NCBI GenBank assembly: GCA_003255025.1
Contig: QANY01000126.1
Coordinates: 249,919 to 313,918 of the forward strand
From: Datisca glomerata
Lineage: Eukaryota > Streptophyta > Magnoliopsida > Cucurbitales > Datiscaceae
Direction: 5' to 3'
Length of the DNA stretch: 64,000 nucleotides
In this document: positions 1-11,513 of the stretch, one piece after another
Numbering within the stretch: position 1 is the stretch's first letter
Layout: each line of letters begins with the position of its first letter
The notes under the pieces: model-generated
What the model saw: the letters and a program-made list of their open reading frames with translations, nothing else
Databases searched by the model: none
Told to the model about the DNA's origin: nothing
Position numbers and translations under genes: made by a program

Positions 1-30
1 GAGCTCTGGAGCTCGTGAGAGCAATAAATT

Positions 31-48
31 TATATATATATATATATA
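31..48. repeat. (TA)n microsatellite
   Basis: An uninterrupted run of nine TA dinucleotides is seen directly. It is an ordinary simple repeat in AT-rich plant DNA. Confidence 0.9.
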
Positions 49-1375
49 AGTATTATGGGAGATGGAGATTTACCATAAATTGAAGAAAATGGCTTTATAT
101 TTTTGATGATGCTTCACCATTTTTTCAAAAAATGAAAATTTTCTTTTTCAACTTGCAAGAAGTATATTAAGTCTACTGACTCCCACTTAACCATTTCTCC
201 TTAGATAGAGGAAGTGGTTGATTTATGGAGAATGGTTCCTTACCACTCTCTACTTCTATATTTTTTTTTAAAATTAAATTAATTACAACAATCCTCCACA
301 TAATCTAAAGTTAATATATATAGACACGCACATACGATTATCTTTACTATATAATGGGTGTAGGTATCTTTTGGGTTTAAACCTACACTTAGGATTAGTA
401 AATATATATCTGAAGGAACCATACTAAACTAAGTCTTTAACTAGGTCCTTTAGTCAAGCTTCCACTTACCACACATATAGTACGAGAATTTATATTGGAT
501 TCTAGTCTGTTTTGCGTGATTAACGGTCATGCGCACGCATCTTTTCTCATGAGTGTTTCTAGGGAGTAACCAAACTTTCCACAGTAGCGATCTCACTACA
601 ACCCTCAGATAGGGGTGATATGTAATCAACACCTTGTAATATTCATGTCTTGGTTTCATTCAGAATTTACATTCTTCCTTAAACATCGCAGTTATGAGAA
701 CTATCACAATATGAATGAGGCTTGGAAATACTCCTCAATATATAAACATATTGCTTATCTAGTCACACTACAACTTTGTTATTACCCATTGAACCTCATT
801 CATGGGATCTCTAATCACAAAGGTTGGGCTTCAGCCCCATTCCCCCTCGGTGATTTACTTATCTTCCCTATAGTAAGCCTTTTTAATCATATATGCGATG
901 TTCAGCTCAAATTTGACAAAATCAATAGAAATCATATCATGAGATAATAATTGTTTGATAGACATATATATAATTTTAAGATGTATGTTCTTCTCATTGT
1001 AATTTTTACTATTATCCTTAGCTTTAGAAGATTAGCTATCACAATGTATTGGTATAGCAGGGGTAAGTTTAGGTAAAATAGGAATATCAGAAGATAAACT
1101 TCTTAATCAATCTGCTCCACTACATGTTAAGTCTAAAGCAATAAATTTACTTACATGGTATGACAAAAATTACAACCCCGCCTAAAATTACTCTCTCACA
1201 ACTCTCTCTTTCTTTTAACTTCTCTCAGCTTCAACCTCTATTCAATGTCGAAAAAGGATCTTAGGGCTCAGGAATCAGCTCACTCGTTCATCTTTCTCTC
1301 GAGAAGCTCTATCTAGTGAAGCTCTCTCTCTCTGGTGTATCTCTCACACAGCGCCTCTCTTTAACCTTCACAAAC
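49..1375. other. AT-rich segment, possible retroelement non-coding remnant
   Basis: No gene is supported here. Open stretches at 615-947 (+) and 450-659 (-) have no motif I recognise and no convincing ATG start. The block around 570-945 has a less AT-rich, message-like texture that reminds me of the non-coding part of a plant Copia element, but no LTR ends, primer site or polypurine tract can be seen. A CT-rich tract lies at about 1190-1340. Treat the retroelement idea as a weak inference. Confidence 0.3.
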
Positions 1376-1379
1376 TCTA

Positions 1380-2480
1380 TTGGTGGATACTCAGTCCAAA
1401 TGGTGATTGGGTGTGCCTGAAAATATGGTCTCAGTATTTGAACAGATGTAACAAGCGCATAAGATAGTTCTTACAAGTCTGGGTATCGTGACTCAACGTT
1501 GGTGAGAGCTTTGCTGGTGTAATACACATGCCTCCGAATTTTTCCTTCTTCCTTGACTAGGGCTGAGCTAACTGTCGCTGAAATGGCATCCATGTACATG
1601 AAGAGAACTTCTCCTAGGATAGGCTTGCTCAACAAGGTTGGCTTCCCTAAATACTCCTTTAGCTGCTCAAAGGCCTTGTTGTATTCATCTGTCCATTGAA
1701 AATCCTTTCCCTTTTTGGGTGCTCGATAAAAGTACAGACACTTATCTGTAGCTCAGGACACGAACCGATTCAGGGCAGCTACTCATCCATTCAACCGATG
1801 CAGTTCTTTTACATTTTGGGGTGGTTGCATCTCCACAAGGCTTGGATCTTATCCGGGTTTGCTTCAATCCCTCTTTGCTTTACTATGAACCCAAGAAATT
1901 TCCCTACTCTTACCCCAAAAACACGCTTGGCTGGGTTAAGCCGCATGTTGTACTCCCTTGTGGTTGTTAAGGTTTCATCTAAGTCCATCAAGAATGAGGT
2001 AATATTGGTGATTTTTACAAGCATGTCATCAACGTATACTTCCATGTTCCTCCCTATTTGCTTTGTGAACATCTTGTTGACAAGGCGCTGATATGTGGTC
2101 CCATCGTTCTTTAACCGAAAGGGCATGGCTCTATAACAATACAAACCCTTTTTTATGGTGAATGTAGTCTTTTATTCATCCGAGAGATACATTTTTATCT
2201 AATTATAGCCCGAGTATGCATCCATGAAACATAAAATCTCATACCCCGATGTAGCATCCACCAGCTGGTCTATCCTTGAAAGTGGGAAGCTATCCTTGGG
2301 GCAGGCCTTGTTAAGGTTGGTGAAGTCAACAAACATTCTGCACTTCCCATTAGGTTTCTTAACCATCACTACATTTTCTAGCCATTGGGGGTAGTGGACC
2401 TCCCTGATGAGTTAGGCCTTCAAGAGCTTATCCATTTCTTCATTCATGGCCTTAGTCCTTACTTTGTCAAACTGTCGCCT
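1380..2480 (-). pseudogene. Gypsy reverse transcriptase-RNase H remnant
   Basis: In life this enzyme copies the element RNA into DNA and degrades the RNA strand. On the minus strand, in order, there is a conserved finger/palm entry region (about 2440-2250), a stretch corresponding to the MDAYSGYN motif, then the catalytic box YVDDMLVK inside the open stretch 2144-1809. A start of RNase H follows (about 1710-1380), with FQWTDEYNKAFEQLK and later LGEVLFMYMDA. In-frame stops break it at several points (for example around 2410, 2200 and 1480) and it ends abruptly near 1380. The YVDD aspartates are retained, but no continuous protein is possible. The architecture RT then RNase H before integrase is that of Gypsy elements. 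Confidence 0.85.
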
Positions 2481-2929
2481 CTTTTGCCTGACTGGTTTAG
2501 CCTCGGGGTTCACCCGTAGTTTGTGTACTATGACCTTTGGGCCTATCCTCGACATGTCGTCATGCGTCCAACGAAGATATCCATGTTAGATCGAAGGAAT
2601 GTAATTAGCTCAGGTTCTGGTTCACCGATGAGGTTGCTACCAATCTTAGTTACTTTAGTTAGGTCACCTATGACCAACACAACTTCCTTAACCTCCTCTG
2701 CTGGTTCTGCGTGAGCTCTGCCTTCATCTTGGTCATCCAGTGTCTTTTGTAATGGGGTGTCTTGTGGGGTGACACTTTCTCTTTCTTATATCATGTCCTC
2801 GGGACCATGAAACATTAAAATGAGCGCTTCTCTCCTATGTTACAATGTGGCATAACACTCTCTAGAGGACCTCTTCCCCCCTCTGACAGTTCCCACACCA
2901 TGTGGAGTAGGGAACTTTATATCTTGGTG

Positions 2930-3515
2930 TGGAATGATGGGACTGCTTTAGCCATGTGTATAAATGGTCATCTCATGATCCTGTTGTAAGGTTGGGTATC
3001 GGGACTACCACAAACTTTGTCATCAGCATGACCTATTGTGAGGTACTCTCCCCTGGTGACCGGAAGTTTGATGCTCCCATAGGGTAATATGATTTCTCCT
3101 CCAAAGCCTACTCGGCTTATGTCTTCGAGAATGAAATCATTGGGGTCAAGTCTTATTTACATCAGGGCTTCCATCCCTAGTATGTCAACAAAGCTACTCC
3201 CGTCGATAAGTAATCGATGGACTTGAACGTTTGCAATGGTGAGTGTGACTACCAAGGCAATGTTGTTGGGGTGGTGGACACCTACTAGGTCTTATATAAA
3301 GGTCACCTCTTCTTGTGTAAGTATGAAGTAACAAGTGTTGGTGACCTGTGGCTCTCCGTGAAGGTAATGAGAGGTTATAAGGGTTGCATTGAAATATGCA
3401 TCAGGTTCCCTCCTTGCTTGTCGGGCTAAGTTCCTCTGACTCTGGTTTGAGTGACCTTCGTGCAGTCCTCCCCGTATGTTTCTTACTTCGCTAATGGTTA
3501 TTTCTGGGGTCATGT
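2930..3515 (-). pseudogene. Gypsy aspartic protease remnant
   Basis: On the minus strand, around 3265-3160, the translation contains IANVQVHRLLIDGSSFVDIL. This matches the aspartic-protease flap and active-site region of Tat-like Gypsy elements, where the usual form is a D-N/G-G/S-S string. It continues into a glycine-rich stretch (about 3130-3050) and on toward 2950. The upstream piece 3513-3292 is the gag/protease linker. Stops interrupt the frame. The protease would have matured the Gag-Pol polyprotein. The call rests on motif recognition and on its position between gag and reverse transcriptase. Confidence 0.65.
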
Positions 3516-3775
3516 TATCTTGTCAGCCTTCTGCGGTGGTGGTGCACTATGGTTTCGTCGTCTGACAGCCACATACTCCTTGAAATACCCTCTCTAGACC
3601 AAGTTTTTGAGTTCCTATTTGATGTCATGACATTCTGTTGTGTGATTCTCGTGGTCTTTGTGAAACAAGCAATATCTATCCTCATTTCGGTGTTCTGGGT
3701 TTCCTTTCAATTTTTATGGCCATCTCAGCAACCCCTTATCTCCGATTTGCATGAGTAACTGCTCCTAGGGTGTTG

Positions 3776-4522
3776 TTAATGGAGATATGTTAAAAATTGG
3801 TCTACACGTAAAGACTTTGGCTTGCCTAGTTCAAGCGGTCTTGTTTCTCTTTTCTTCCTTCCCCACTGGTCAGGTTCCTTCTTTTCTTCCCTTGGCTTTT
3901 CTTTGGCTCGATCCCCATCTCGCGAGCTTAGGAGCTCAGTTGTGCTCATGTACTTCTGGGCGCGGGTAAGGAGCTCATCAAAACTTATGGGTGTTTTCTT
4001 TTCTAAGGACCATAATAACCTCTTATAACTTAGCCCGACCATTATTACCGTGAGGGCTATGTCATCGTTGTATCCCTCAACTTTCAGGGCCTCCGTATTA
4101 AACCTTAAAACATAGTCGCGTTGGTTCTCATCTTTATGCTGCCTGACGGTGAGGAGATAAGTGGCAGGATTCCTCTAGTCTCTACCCCCTATATATTGAT
4201 GAATGGACATCTTACTGAGTTCACCAAATAATGAGATAAAGCCTAGCTTTAGCTGTCGATACCAAGAGCGGGCTAAAGATGTTAGTGTAAGAGGGAAAGC
4301 TTTACACATAATAGCCCCTGGGGTACCCTGGAGCTCCATCCAAGTCCTGAAAGTCTCCAAGTGTTCAGTAGGGTCCCTAGTGCCGTCGTAGGGCATGATA
4401 AATGTCATCTTAAACCGTGGGGGCATCTCAGCACGCATGATCTCCTCTGTAAATGGAAGTTCCACATGCTGAAGTAGTGCCTCTACTGAATAGGGGACCT
4501 CCACAGCTCGATCTCGCCTCAT
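3776..4522 (-). pseudogene. Gypsy gag remnant (retrotrans_gag domain)
   Basis: Gag would form the cytoplasmic particle that packages element RNA. The minus-strand open stretch 4522-4175 has the retrotrans_gag signature: MPPRFKMTFIMPYDGTRDPTEHLE, a central FRTWMELQG helix, then AFPLTLTSLARSWYRQL. After a frame disruption at about 4170-4050 the capsid C-terminal half resumes at 4042-3776 (SFDELLTRAQKYMSTTE), ending in a charged lysine/arginine/glutamate-rich tail. A clear zinc knuckle is not retained. The size and order fit a Tat-like gag. Confidence 0.8.
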
Positions 4523-4905
4523 GTCACATATTTACTTTTGGAGTTATTTTATCTTCCCCTAACCCCAGATCACTTTCTGTTGTGTCTTCGACTTCAGTTT
4601 GCACCTTCCTTTTTCATTGATCATCGTGCGTAGATCCTCGTGGTTGTTAAGATGCGCACCCCGAGGTCGTCCAGCACTAGTCCCAGCGTTATGGTCTTGC
4701 TGTTCCACCTCCTCTTCTACGTCCTCCTATGGATTGAGGGTCCTAACGTAAGGGGCTCGACCCTGATGGTTAAGGAATTGAAGGCTCTCTTGAATGCGCA
4801 GAAGGGGCGATTCCTCGGTTAGATATTGTTGTCCAGTTAGAACTTCGACTCATTCTCTTAACTCTTCAGTTGGAAACTATGAGGCAAATTATGCTTACCC
4901 TTTTA

Positions 4906-4925
4906 TCCCCACAGATGACGACAAT
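4906..4925 (-). other. Primer-binding-site-like sequence of the Gypsy element
   Basis: Immediately inside the LTR, on the minus strand, is ATTGTCGTCATCTGTGGGGA. It is a diverged form of the leader that follows the 5' LTR in Tat-like Gypsy elements. The tRNA complement is mutated, so the priming tRNA is not named. Confidence 0.55.
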
Positions 4926-5852
4926 TGTTGGCGGCTAGATCTCAGGGATGAGACTAGGCCAACAATGTATGTGCTCCACTTCTCTCTCCACACCTGCAAT
5001 GGGGAGACCAAGGAAGAAAGGGGGGTGGTCTCTTTTTTACCCCTCCAAAGCTTAAGCTAGTAAATGATGAAGGAGAGAAAAGTAGAGAAGTAGTTGAAAA
5101 TTGTTGCGTACCTTTGAAAGTGAATTTACTAGGGTATTTATAGTGGGAAGCAGGCCTTGAGGCTTTGTTGGTCTCCATACAGTAGCAGACCTCTCCTCCA
5201 ATGGGATGCCTCCTCGAATCTACCCTTGGTTCCAGGCTCTTCTAATTGGCTTGGTGGGGTACGAGGTATCAGGTGATGACCTCGGGTGCCATGACAGTTT
5301 TTCCTCGTATCCCACAATGTACTTCCTCAGCCTGTATTGGACTGGACATAATAAATGTTTATGATGACACCCTATTTAACTCAAGTTGATTGAGTCATTG
5401 GGTAGTGGCCTTCATGCTTTGTCTCATACCCCATCCCTGATTGATTTTGGTGTATTAAATGTGAGCAATGACACCCTTCAAGCTTCTACCTAGGTCCAAG
5501 TGCCCTATTTAAACTAAGGCGGGAGATTTCCCGCCCGTGAGTCCCTCTTCAATCACGAACCTCTCACTGTTGGGACTTAATCAAAATACAAGTTGATTTA
5601 CACGAACACCATCTACGACCCTCGAGGGGTGGCCTTGGAATGGCCTTGGGGTGCCCTTTAGGGTTGTCCCCAGGCTGCCCCCGAGGGGGTGGCCTGGGGT
5701 GCCCCCGAGGGTGGCCTCGAGACTCCTTGAGGCGTTCGGCCTCGGGTTAAAGGTACTTGTGGCACCTAGTCTTGAAAACCTAAAAAGTCTCAGATAACCT
5801 CTAATGTGTCTTTAAAGGTCATTTTTCAGATATCCAAAAAATGGGTATAACA
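4926..5852 (-). repeat. 5' LTR of the Gypsy element
   Basis: The 927-bp segment begins TGTTGG and ends TATAACA on the plus strand, so on the coding strand it runs TGTTATA...CCAACA, the standard TG...CA form. A minus-strand TATA box (TATAAATA) lies at about 5135-5142, about 210 bp before the inner edge, leaving a plausible R-U5. The inner end abuts the primer-site-like sequence and gag. No second LTR is present in the window, so the outer end is set by sequence form alone. Confidence 0.7.
5615..5765. repeat. GC-rich short tandem repeats inside the Gypsy LTR
   Basis: Imperfect copies of GGTGGCCTGGGGTGCCCCCGA and shorter variants are packed into about 150 bp. It is the most GC-rich stretch in this AT-rich window. 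It lies in the U3 part of the LTR upstream of the TATA box, so it could be an enhancer-type or slippage array; that role is inferred. Confidence 0.7.
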
Positions 5853-6043
5853 AATGTGATACTTCATGTTGGAGATGATAGAAGAGAAAAGAATATAAGA
5901 CCTTGAAACTCTTGCCGTTGTCAATGGAGTTCTACATGTGCTGTAAAAGAGTGTCAATAGAGGTTATCTCAGTTCTGTCGATGGAGGATTCGAGAGTATT
6001 GACAAAGTCTGATAGGGTTTTTTGGTTTATTTGGTTTTGTGGT
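5853..6043. other. Non-coding AT-rich spacer
   Basis: Between the Gypsy LTR and the diverged duplication. I see nothing assignable. Confidence 0.6.
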
Positions 6044-6590
6044 TTGATGATTAATTGACAAGTTAGATTAGTTATTATTTACCATAGTTAAAATAGTTTC
6101 CATAACGATAGTTTGAGTTTTTTTACTTTTCCATCTTTCGGTCAATTTTGATTGGTGGATTTTAAAATGAAATTTTATTTCAATTAATGTGGTACAGGGA
6201 AGTTAAAATTGGTTACCTTTTTTAGGTTAGCGCAGGCGGGATCTTTTGGCTTTTTAAATTTTTGGTAAATATGGAAATTATAATTAAACAATTGAATCAT
6301 TTATATATATCATCATAGAGTCAAGTATATCACTTATTTTTATATGATTTACTATGATATATTGACCGAGATTTTGTAGATTTTTTTAGTGATTGATTGA
6401 CATTTTAGGTTAGTTGTCATTTACCATAGTTAATTAAGTAGTAGTTTCCATAACAATAGTTAGATTTTTATTTACTTTTCTGATTATTTTTGTGAAATTG
6501 GGTTGGTTGATTTCAAAATGAAATACGTTGATTCAAGTGTTTCACTTATTTACTTATGATTTACTATGATAACCTTACATAACATGCATT
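6044..6590. repeat. Diverged direct duplication
   Basis: The segment at 6044-6360 is repeated in shortened, diverged form at 6388-6590. Both copies share a 'gattaattgaca...tagttatt/gtcatttaccatagtt' start, a following 'agtttccataac.atagtt' block, and a 'cacttattt...atgatttactatgat' end. The first copy has about 110 bp of extra sequence. No coding capacity is visible. Confidence 0.65.
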
Positions 6591-7000
6591 TTTATATATC
6601 AATTTATTAGAATTTTTGAATTTATTTCATTGATCGAATTATCACTGATTTATTGTTGATTTTTTATCGATTTAATTTGATTTCTTTTAAAGATTTTTTA
6701 TTCAGTATTTAATTGATTGATATAGTTAAAAAAGTAGCAGTTTATATGAAAATTAAAGATTTTCCTAAATATATAAAAAGTAGCGGTTTAGATCTTGATT
6801 ACAGTTTAAATCCATTGATAATTATTGTTTCCTTATCTATAGGGTATATCAATTAAGTCTATCAGATTTACATTTCTGATTTACCCGAAAATATAGGTAG
6901 TATGTTATTTATAGATAGGGGGAATATTTATCTAAAATATTGACTATTTAGGAAACCTACTATTTACTTAATTATATTAAAACCCTGTTATTTCTTAAAA
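6591..7000. other. Non-coding AT-rich spacer
   Basis: Very AT-rich. No open frame, RNA gene or element end is recognisable. Confidence 0.6.
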
Positions 7001-7320
7001 CACCCATTAATATTGTTTATTATGCAAAATTTCCCCTTCATTTTTTCCACATCTCATTTCTCTTGTCTTTTGTCTCTTATCCATCTTTCAAGCTCATTTT
7101 TCTCTTGTCTCTCAGTCCTCTCTGTCTTTCAGTCTCAATCTCTCTTATCTCTCATTTCTCTCTACTCCTCATGTCAACTGCGGCAAGCACCTTCAGCGAT
7201 GCTATTCACTATGGTGGTTTCAGCCGTTTTCCCGACCATCTTCTAAATCATTTTGGTTTATACTCTCTTTCTCTCTCTATCTCTCTATGTCAATAGATCT
7301 CTATTTGAGGTGCGCTAGTT
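7001..7320 (+). other. CT-rich, gene-leader-like tract
   Basis: A strongly pyrimidine-rich strand (repeated TCTCTT, TTTCTC) is followed by a short, less biased piece around 7170-7250 that could encode about 30 residues. The look is that of a plant 5' leader plus the start of a first exon. No continuation, splice pattern or known domain follows. It lies about 300 bp before CACTA subterminal sequence, so it may be a captured gene start inside that element. Confidence 0.3.
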
Positions 7321-7629
7321 CAGATTTCTTAGTATCTTTTTCAAAATTAGTGTAACTCGTTTCATGAAAGAATGATCTTTCTATCTTCTTCCTTGTTTGT
7401 CAGAGCTAGTACAATTATCTTTCTTTCTTGCCTTGGATATACTTTTAGATGTATACTTTGGGTAGAGTTGATTAAGTTTATATGTATAATTTAATACTTT
7501 GAATACTTTTGAATGTGTGGGTATATTTTTATATTTTTTGTGATGTATGTATAATTTGTGAATATATGGATGATTATTGATGTGACTGCTGTATATATAA
7601 TTGTTGTTTATATGCCAGAATTTTTGGGA

Positions 7630-8038
7630 TTGTGGAAATTCTAAATCATAAAGTAACGTGTGATGTTTTTCGTGATATCTTGTAACCGTTGCTATATGTT
7701 TTTTATTCCAAACTTTGTGCGACAGATAAGCAAATCGTGATAATAGAATATATGTAGTGACAGTCTGTAATCGTTGCTATACATTCTTTTTGGAGATGAG
7801 AATTGCGACGATTAAGTCTTATAGTTGCTAAAGAGTTGCTATTGTGATGGTTGGAAACTGTCACATTAGGTGAAAATAACCGCCACGAGAGAGTAATATA
7901 ATGCGATAAAATTCTGGTGGTTGTCAAAACCGTCACAATATCTTTTGCAATGACGGTTTCTGCCATACTTCGCCACCCATTGCCATAGCTTTTGCGATGG
8001 TCAAGAAAATGATCATAAAAGACGTCCTTCTTGTAGTG
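7630..8038 (+). mobile_element. CACTA (En/Spm) transposon right end with subterminal repeats
   Basis: The segment ends in CCTTCTTGTAGTG, whose reverse complement CACTACAAGAAGG is the hallmark CACTA terminal inverted repeat. Inward of it are repeated short motifs in both orientations built on 'ccgtcac / gtgacgg / gttgctat / gcgat', typical of CACTA subterminal transposase-binding repeats. A partner left end was not found nearby, so the element is incomplete or its left end has decayed. Confidence 0.65.
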
Positions 8039-9403
8039 AGTGAAGTTTAATTAATGAATAAACAAAGTCAGGGATCAAATACAAAAAGTAGAAACTTTAG
8101 GAACGACATTGGTGATGATGACATGTTTTAAATTTTTAAATAGTGTCAATATCCTAATTCCTATGAACTTGAATCAAAATCAATTTATCTTTCTAAACTT
8201 TCATCTTCTCTGTTGGTACCTCTAATCAATAAAAAATCTCATTCTGTCCAAAATTCTATGAAAATGGTATTAAGATACATTTTTATCCCAAAACACCCAT
8301 TTATGGGGTAAATTGACTTTTATGAAAACGTTTAGGGGTAAATTTTGACCCAAAATTAATTTACGTTGCTAACATGGATGTTTTTGGGTAAAAGTACATT
8401 TTAACACTCTTTCCACAAAATTGTTTTACGGAGGATGGGTGGCCGAGGTTTGATTGACAGAAAAAATTTAAGTGCCAGTAGAAAGAGGTTGGGTGGCGGA
8501 GGTTTGGTTCAAAGTTAAGGGGTGTTGGGATATTAATCTTTTTAAGTATTCATAACGAGTAATTCTATATCAACTAAGTTATTCAAAGAGTTTTAATTGA
8601 CCAACTCATATTGCATTTATTGATTGATGTTTTATAACTTCTTAAATTTATTTATCAAATTGATCTATAAAAAATTGATACATCATATGATTTATTAAAA
8701 ATTTATTAGTAACCTAATCAATATAAAATGAGTCCCTCGTAATATGATTTACCCATTAGTTTATATAACAATAATCTCACCATATCTATTTCGAATTCCA
8801 AGATGTGAGAAATATCTATATGGTATCTTAGAAAAGGGACAGAACCAGTTGGGGTTGCTCGGAAGTCGGAATTCGATGCTGGAGTTTTATCTATCTATGT
8901 TTTTTTGTCTGTCAATGTTGATGGGATTTGGGACCCATGCCATTCCATCCATACTTGTCCGCTGATTTTCTCTTGTTGAGTAAAAACAGATGACCAAAAG
9001 ATTTTAGGTTAGAATTATTAGCGTACTCTGGTTCAATGCATCTCTATCATAACAACATTGACAGGACTAATTAAGGCAATGATTACGTCCAATTTTGGTA
9101 TTATGAAAACTCATATTGTTTCCATGTTTGGTTGTCTATAAAATATAATTAAGCAAAATGATCACCTTCATTTGCATTTTACATGATTTCTTAAAAAACA
9201 TTAACAATTATAGACTCACTAAGATTTGTACCAAGATGACATTGTCATCAAATTGAAAATATTGTATAGATCAAATTGTTACAATTTAAAATTTAGTGAC
9301 CAAATTAAAACTAAAGGGAAAACTACATGAACTAATAGTTTCTTTTACATTACAATTTTTTTAGTGTGTTGTAAAAATCGGCTCACTGATAGTTATCATA
9401 GCA
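8039..9403. other. AT-rich intergenic DNA
   Basis: No gene is supported. A short imperfect repeat, 'gatgggtggccgaggtttg' near 8434 and 'gttgggtggcggaggtttgg' near 8488, is seen. The rest is low-complexity AT-rich sequence. Confidence 0.6.
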
Positions 9404-9860
9404 TATGTTCAAATGAAGTTTCATTTAAATGGTAGTCAATCTAGAATTACTATTTACCAATTTCCCAAACCATTAGAAAAATTAAACCAACATATTTTGT
9501 CTTAAAAAACAATATGTTATTAACACAATTACGTACATATTGTTCCTAACTCTACTTTTCCCTCGGTCTTATATAGTAGGGATGTTTAATGAACGATTCA
9601 GTTTGATTTTAAATCAATTTTTGTAATAAAATCAATGTAATCATTTGAAACGAGTAAATCAAACCAAACCATTAATTATCGGTTTGGTTTGAGTTGGATT
9701 GGCGATTTATTTTTCTCTGTATTTAAAGTTAACAAAGTTAATGCGAAAAAAACTCATCTTAATAAAACTCATCTTATTTCATTAGAGAACTTAGTTATTA
9801 AAATAATTTTTATATAATCAATAAATAATAATATGAGTTTTATTTCAATAAGGATCTATA
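9404..9860 (+). repeat. Segmental duplication, copy A
   Basis: This block aligns by eye along its length with 11016-11513 and is offset by about 1.6 kb. Shared landmarks in order: 'atgttcaaatgaa', 'aatctaRaattactatt', 'atgttattaacacaa', 'aactctacttttc', 'ttggtcttatata', a TAG-G-TGTTT hAT-like start, 'cattaattRtcg', 'atttaaagttaacaaagttaat', 'aactcatcttaataaaa' and 'aataatttttatRtRatcaataaata'. Divergence is substantial, with several indels. It carries the left end of the hAT-like element (9577 onward) but not its right end. Confidence 0.75.
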
Positions 9861-10330
9861 ATATATTAAAATATGCAAGATAATGAGAATTATTTTTAAA
9901 CCATTTTGTCATTTCTTAAATTTTCTTAAATATGAAGGTATTAACTTTAATAATAAAGTTAAGTATTCATGTCTCATAAATATCCATAACAATAAATAAT
10001 TACTTTCAATAATTTATCTTAGATTTACCTTAAATTATTTATATTATATATTTAGACTCATAAATTTAATGTTGAAAAACCTATTGAATATTAGAACTTG
10101 GGTTTGAATAGGTAACTAACTTTTAAAAGAAGATTGATGATTAAGAGTGAGAAGTAAAAATTAATCGATTATAATTATTACATAAATTTAATAAATTTAG
10201 ATCATATATTATATATTCAAATTTTCATTCATCTATACATATCTTCAAAGGCCTAAATGTGGATTAAATCCAATCTCATCCAACATAGACGGGTAGAGTG
10301 AACTCATCCGGTAGCGAGAGAAAAATAATA
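9861..10330. other. AT-rich spacer
   Basis: Only AT-rich sequence is seen, with no open frame or element end. Confidence 0.55.
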
Positions 10331-10750
10331 TTATATTAAGAGTCACATGGTAAGATATTCATTTCATAAATGGTTTTAAATAAGCTATCATTTATTATTG
10401 CAATACTACTTTTAGAATTTGATATTCTTAAATGTAATTGATGGACACGAATATTTATACACACATTAAATTGGTGTACTTAATAACATTAAATAAAATA
10501 TGTTAATTATTCTTATTGTTATATTAAATATTCATTTTAATCTGATAATACTATATTAAGTGTCACATGAGAATAAAATAAATTTATGAACAATTTTCCC
10601 TAAATTATAATCTACTATTTCAATGCTACTATTCATTATTTGATATATCTAAATGTAATAGGCATATACTTCTAGACACATTGAACTAGTTCACTTAATT
10701 AAATTAAATAAAAATATACTAATTATTCTTATTGATATATTAATAATTAG
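10331..10750. repeat. Tandem duplication, two ~200-bp units
   Basis: Unit 1 (10331-10549) and unit 2 (10550-about 10745) share 'tattaag.gtcacatg', 'caat.ctact', 'atttgatat..ctaaatgtaat', 'cacattRaa', 'cacttaat..aattaaataaaa' and 'ctaattattcttattg.tatatta'. They are clearly diverged. The pair lies between the two copies of the larger segmental duplication. No coding potential is seen. Confidence 0.7.
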
Positions 10751-11015
10751 TTAAGATACATTTAACTTTCTTTTTTTAATGATTCTTTAACTTTGAATTT
10801 TTATCTATAAGTTGTTTTGTATTTCTTTTTGTTATAAAATGAATTTTATTTTTGTTTTATATTATAACATGAAGAAACCAATCAATCAGATTTCGGTAAC
10901 TTATCACTAACTTAATACTTTCATCTAGTATAAATAGTATTGAACCATATAACACAATAAAATATTATACTTATTGAAATATTACAGCACATGCAACATA
11001 CGTGTTACATGGCTA

Positions 11016-11513
11016 ATATGTTCAAATGAAAATTTCAGCTAAATTTTGATCAATCTAAAATTACTATTCACATACTTCTTAAACGATTAGAAAAATAAAA
11101 CGGCTGATTTTGTCTTAAAAGACGATGAACACTATGTTATTAACACAAATATGTACATATTGGGGGAGAAAGAGAAAATGTCTTCTCTGAACTCTACTTT
11201 TCTCTTGGTCTTATATAATAGAGATGTTTACTGGGCAGTTCGATTTGATTTTAGATAAATAATAAAACCAATATACTCAATGATAAATGAGCAAATCAAT
11301 AAAACATATAAAACCAGTCCAAACCAAATCATTAATTGTCGCTTTGATTTGGGCTGAGTTGACGATTTCTTTTCCTCTATATTTAAAGTTAACAAAGTTA
11401 ATACAAGAAAAGAACTCATCTTAATAAAATGAATCTGATTTAATTAGAGAATATCGTTAATAAAATAATTTTTATGTGATCAATAAATAATATAATGACT
11501 CTTATTTTATTAA
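11016..11513 (+). repeat. Segmental duplication, copy B
   Basis: Partner of 9404-9860 with the same order of landmarks. It overlaps the left two-thirds of the complete hAT-like element at 11219-11746. Small insertions (for example 'gggggagaaagagaaaatg' near 11162) separate it from copy A. Confidence 0.75.

Larger units (their letters stand above)
1380..5852 (-). mobile_element. Ty3/Gypsy LTR retrotransposon, 3'-truncated (Tat-like)
   Basis: Read on the minus strand, this is a Gypsy element in normal order: LTR (5852-4926), primer-site-like sequence, gag (4522-3776), protease (about 3515-2930), reverse transcriptase (about 2480-1800) and RNase H (about 1790-1380). Homology stops inside RNase H near 1380, so the integrase and 3' LTR are missing. 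Many stops and frameshifts show it is dead. The leader just inside the LTR keeps a CTGTGGGGA-type string familiar from Tat-lineage Gypsy elements. The lineage is inferred and the family assignment is firm. Confidence 0.85.

Noticed and set aside
7013..7296. Two overlapping Ser/Leu/Phe-rich frames as secreted peptides
   Set aside because: They are translations of a CT-rich tract in two frames. Such strings arise automatically from TCTCTT repeats.
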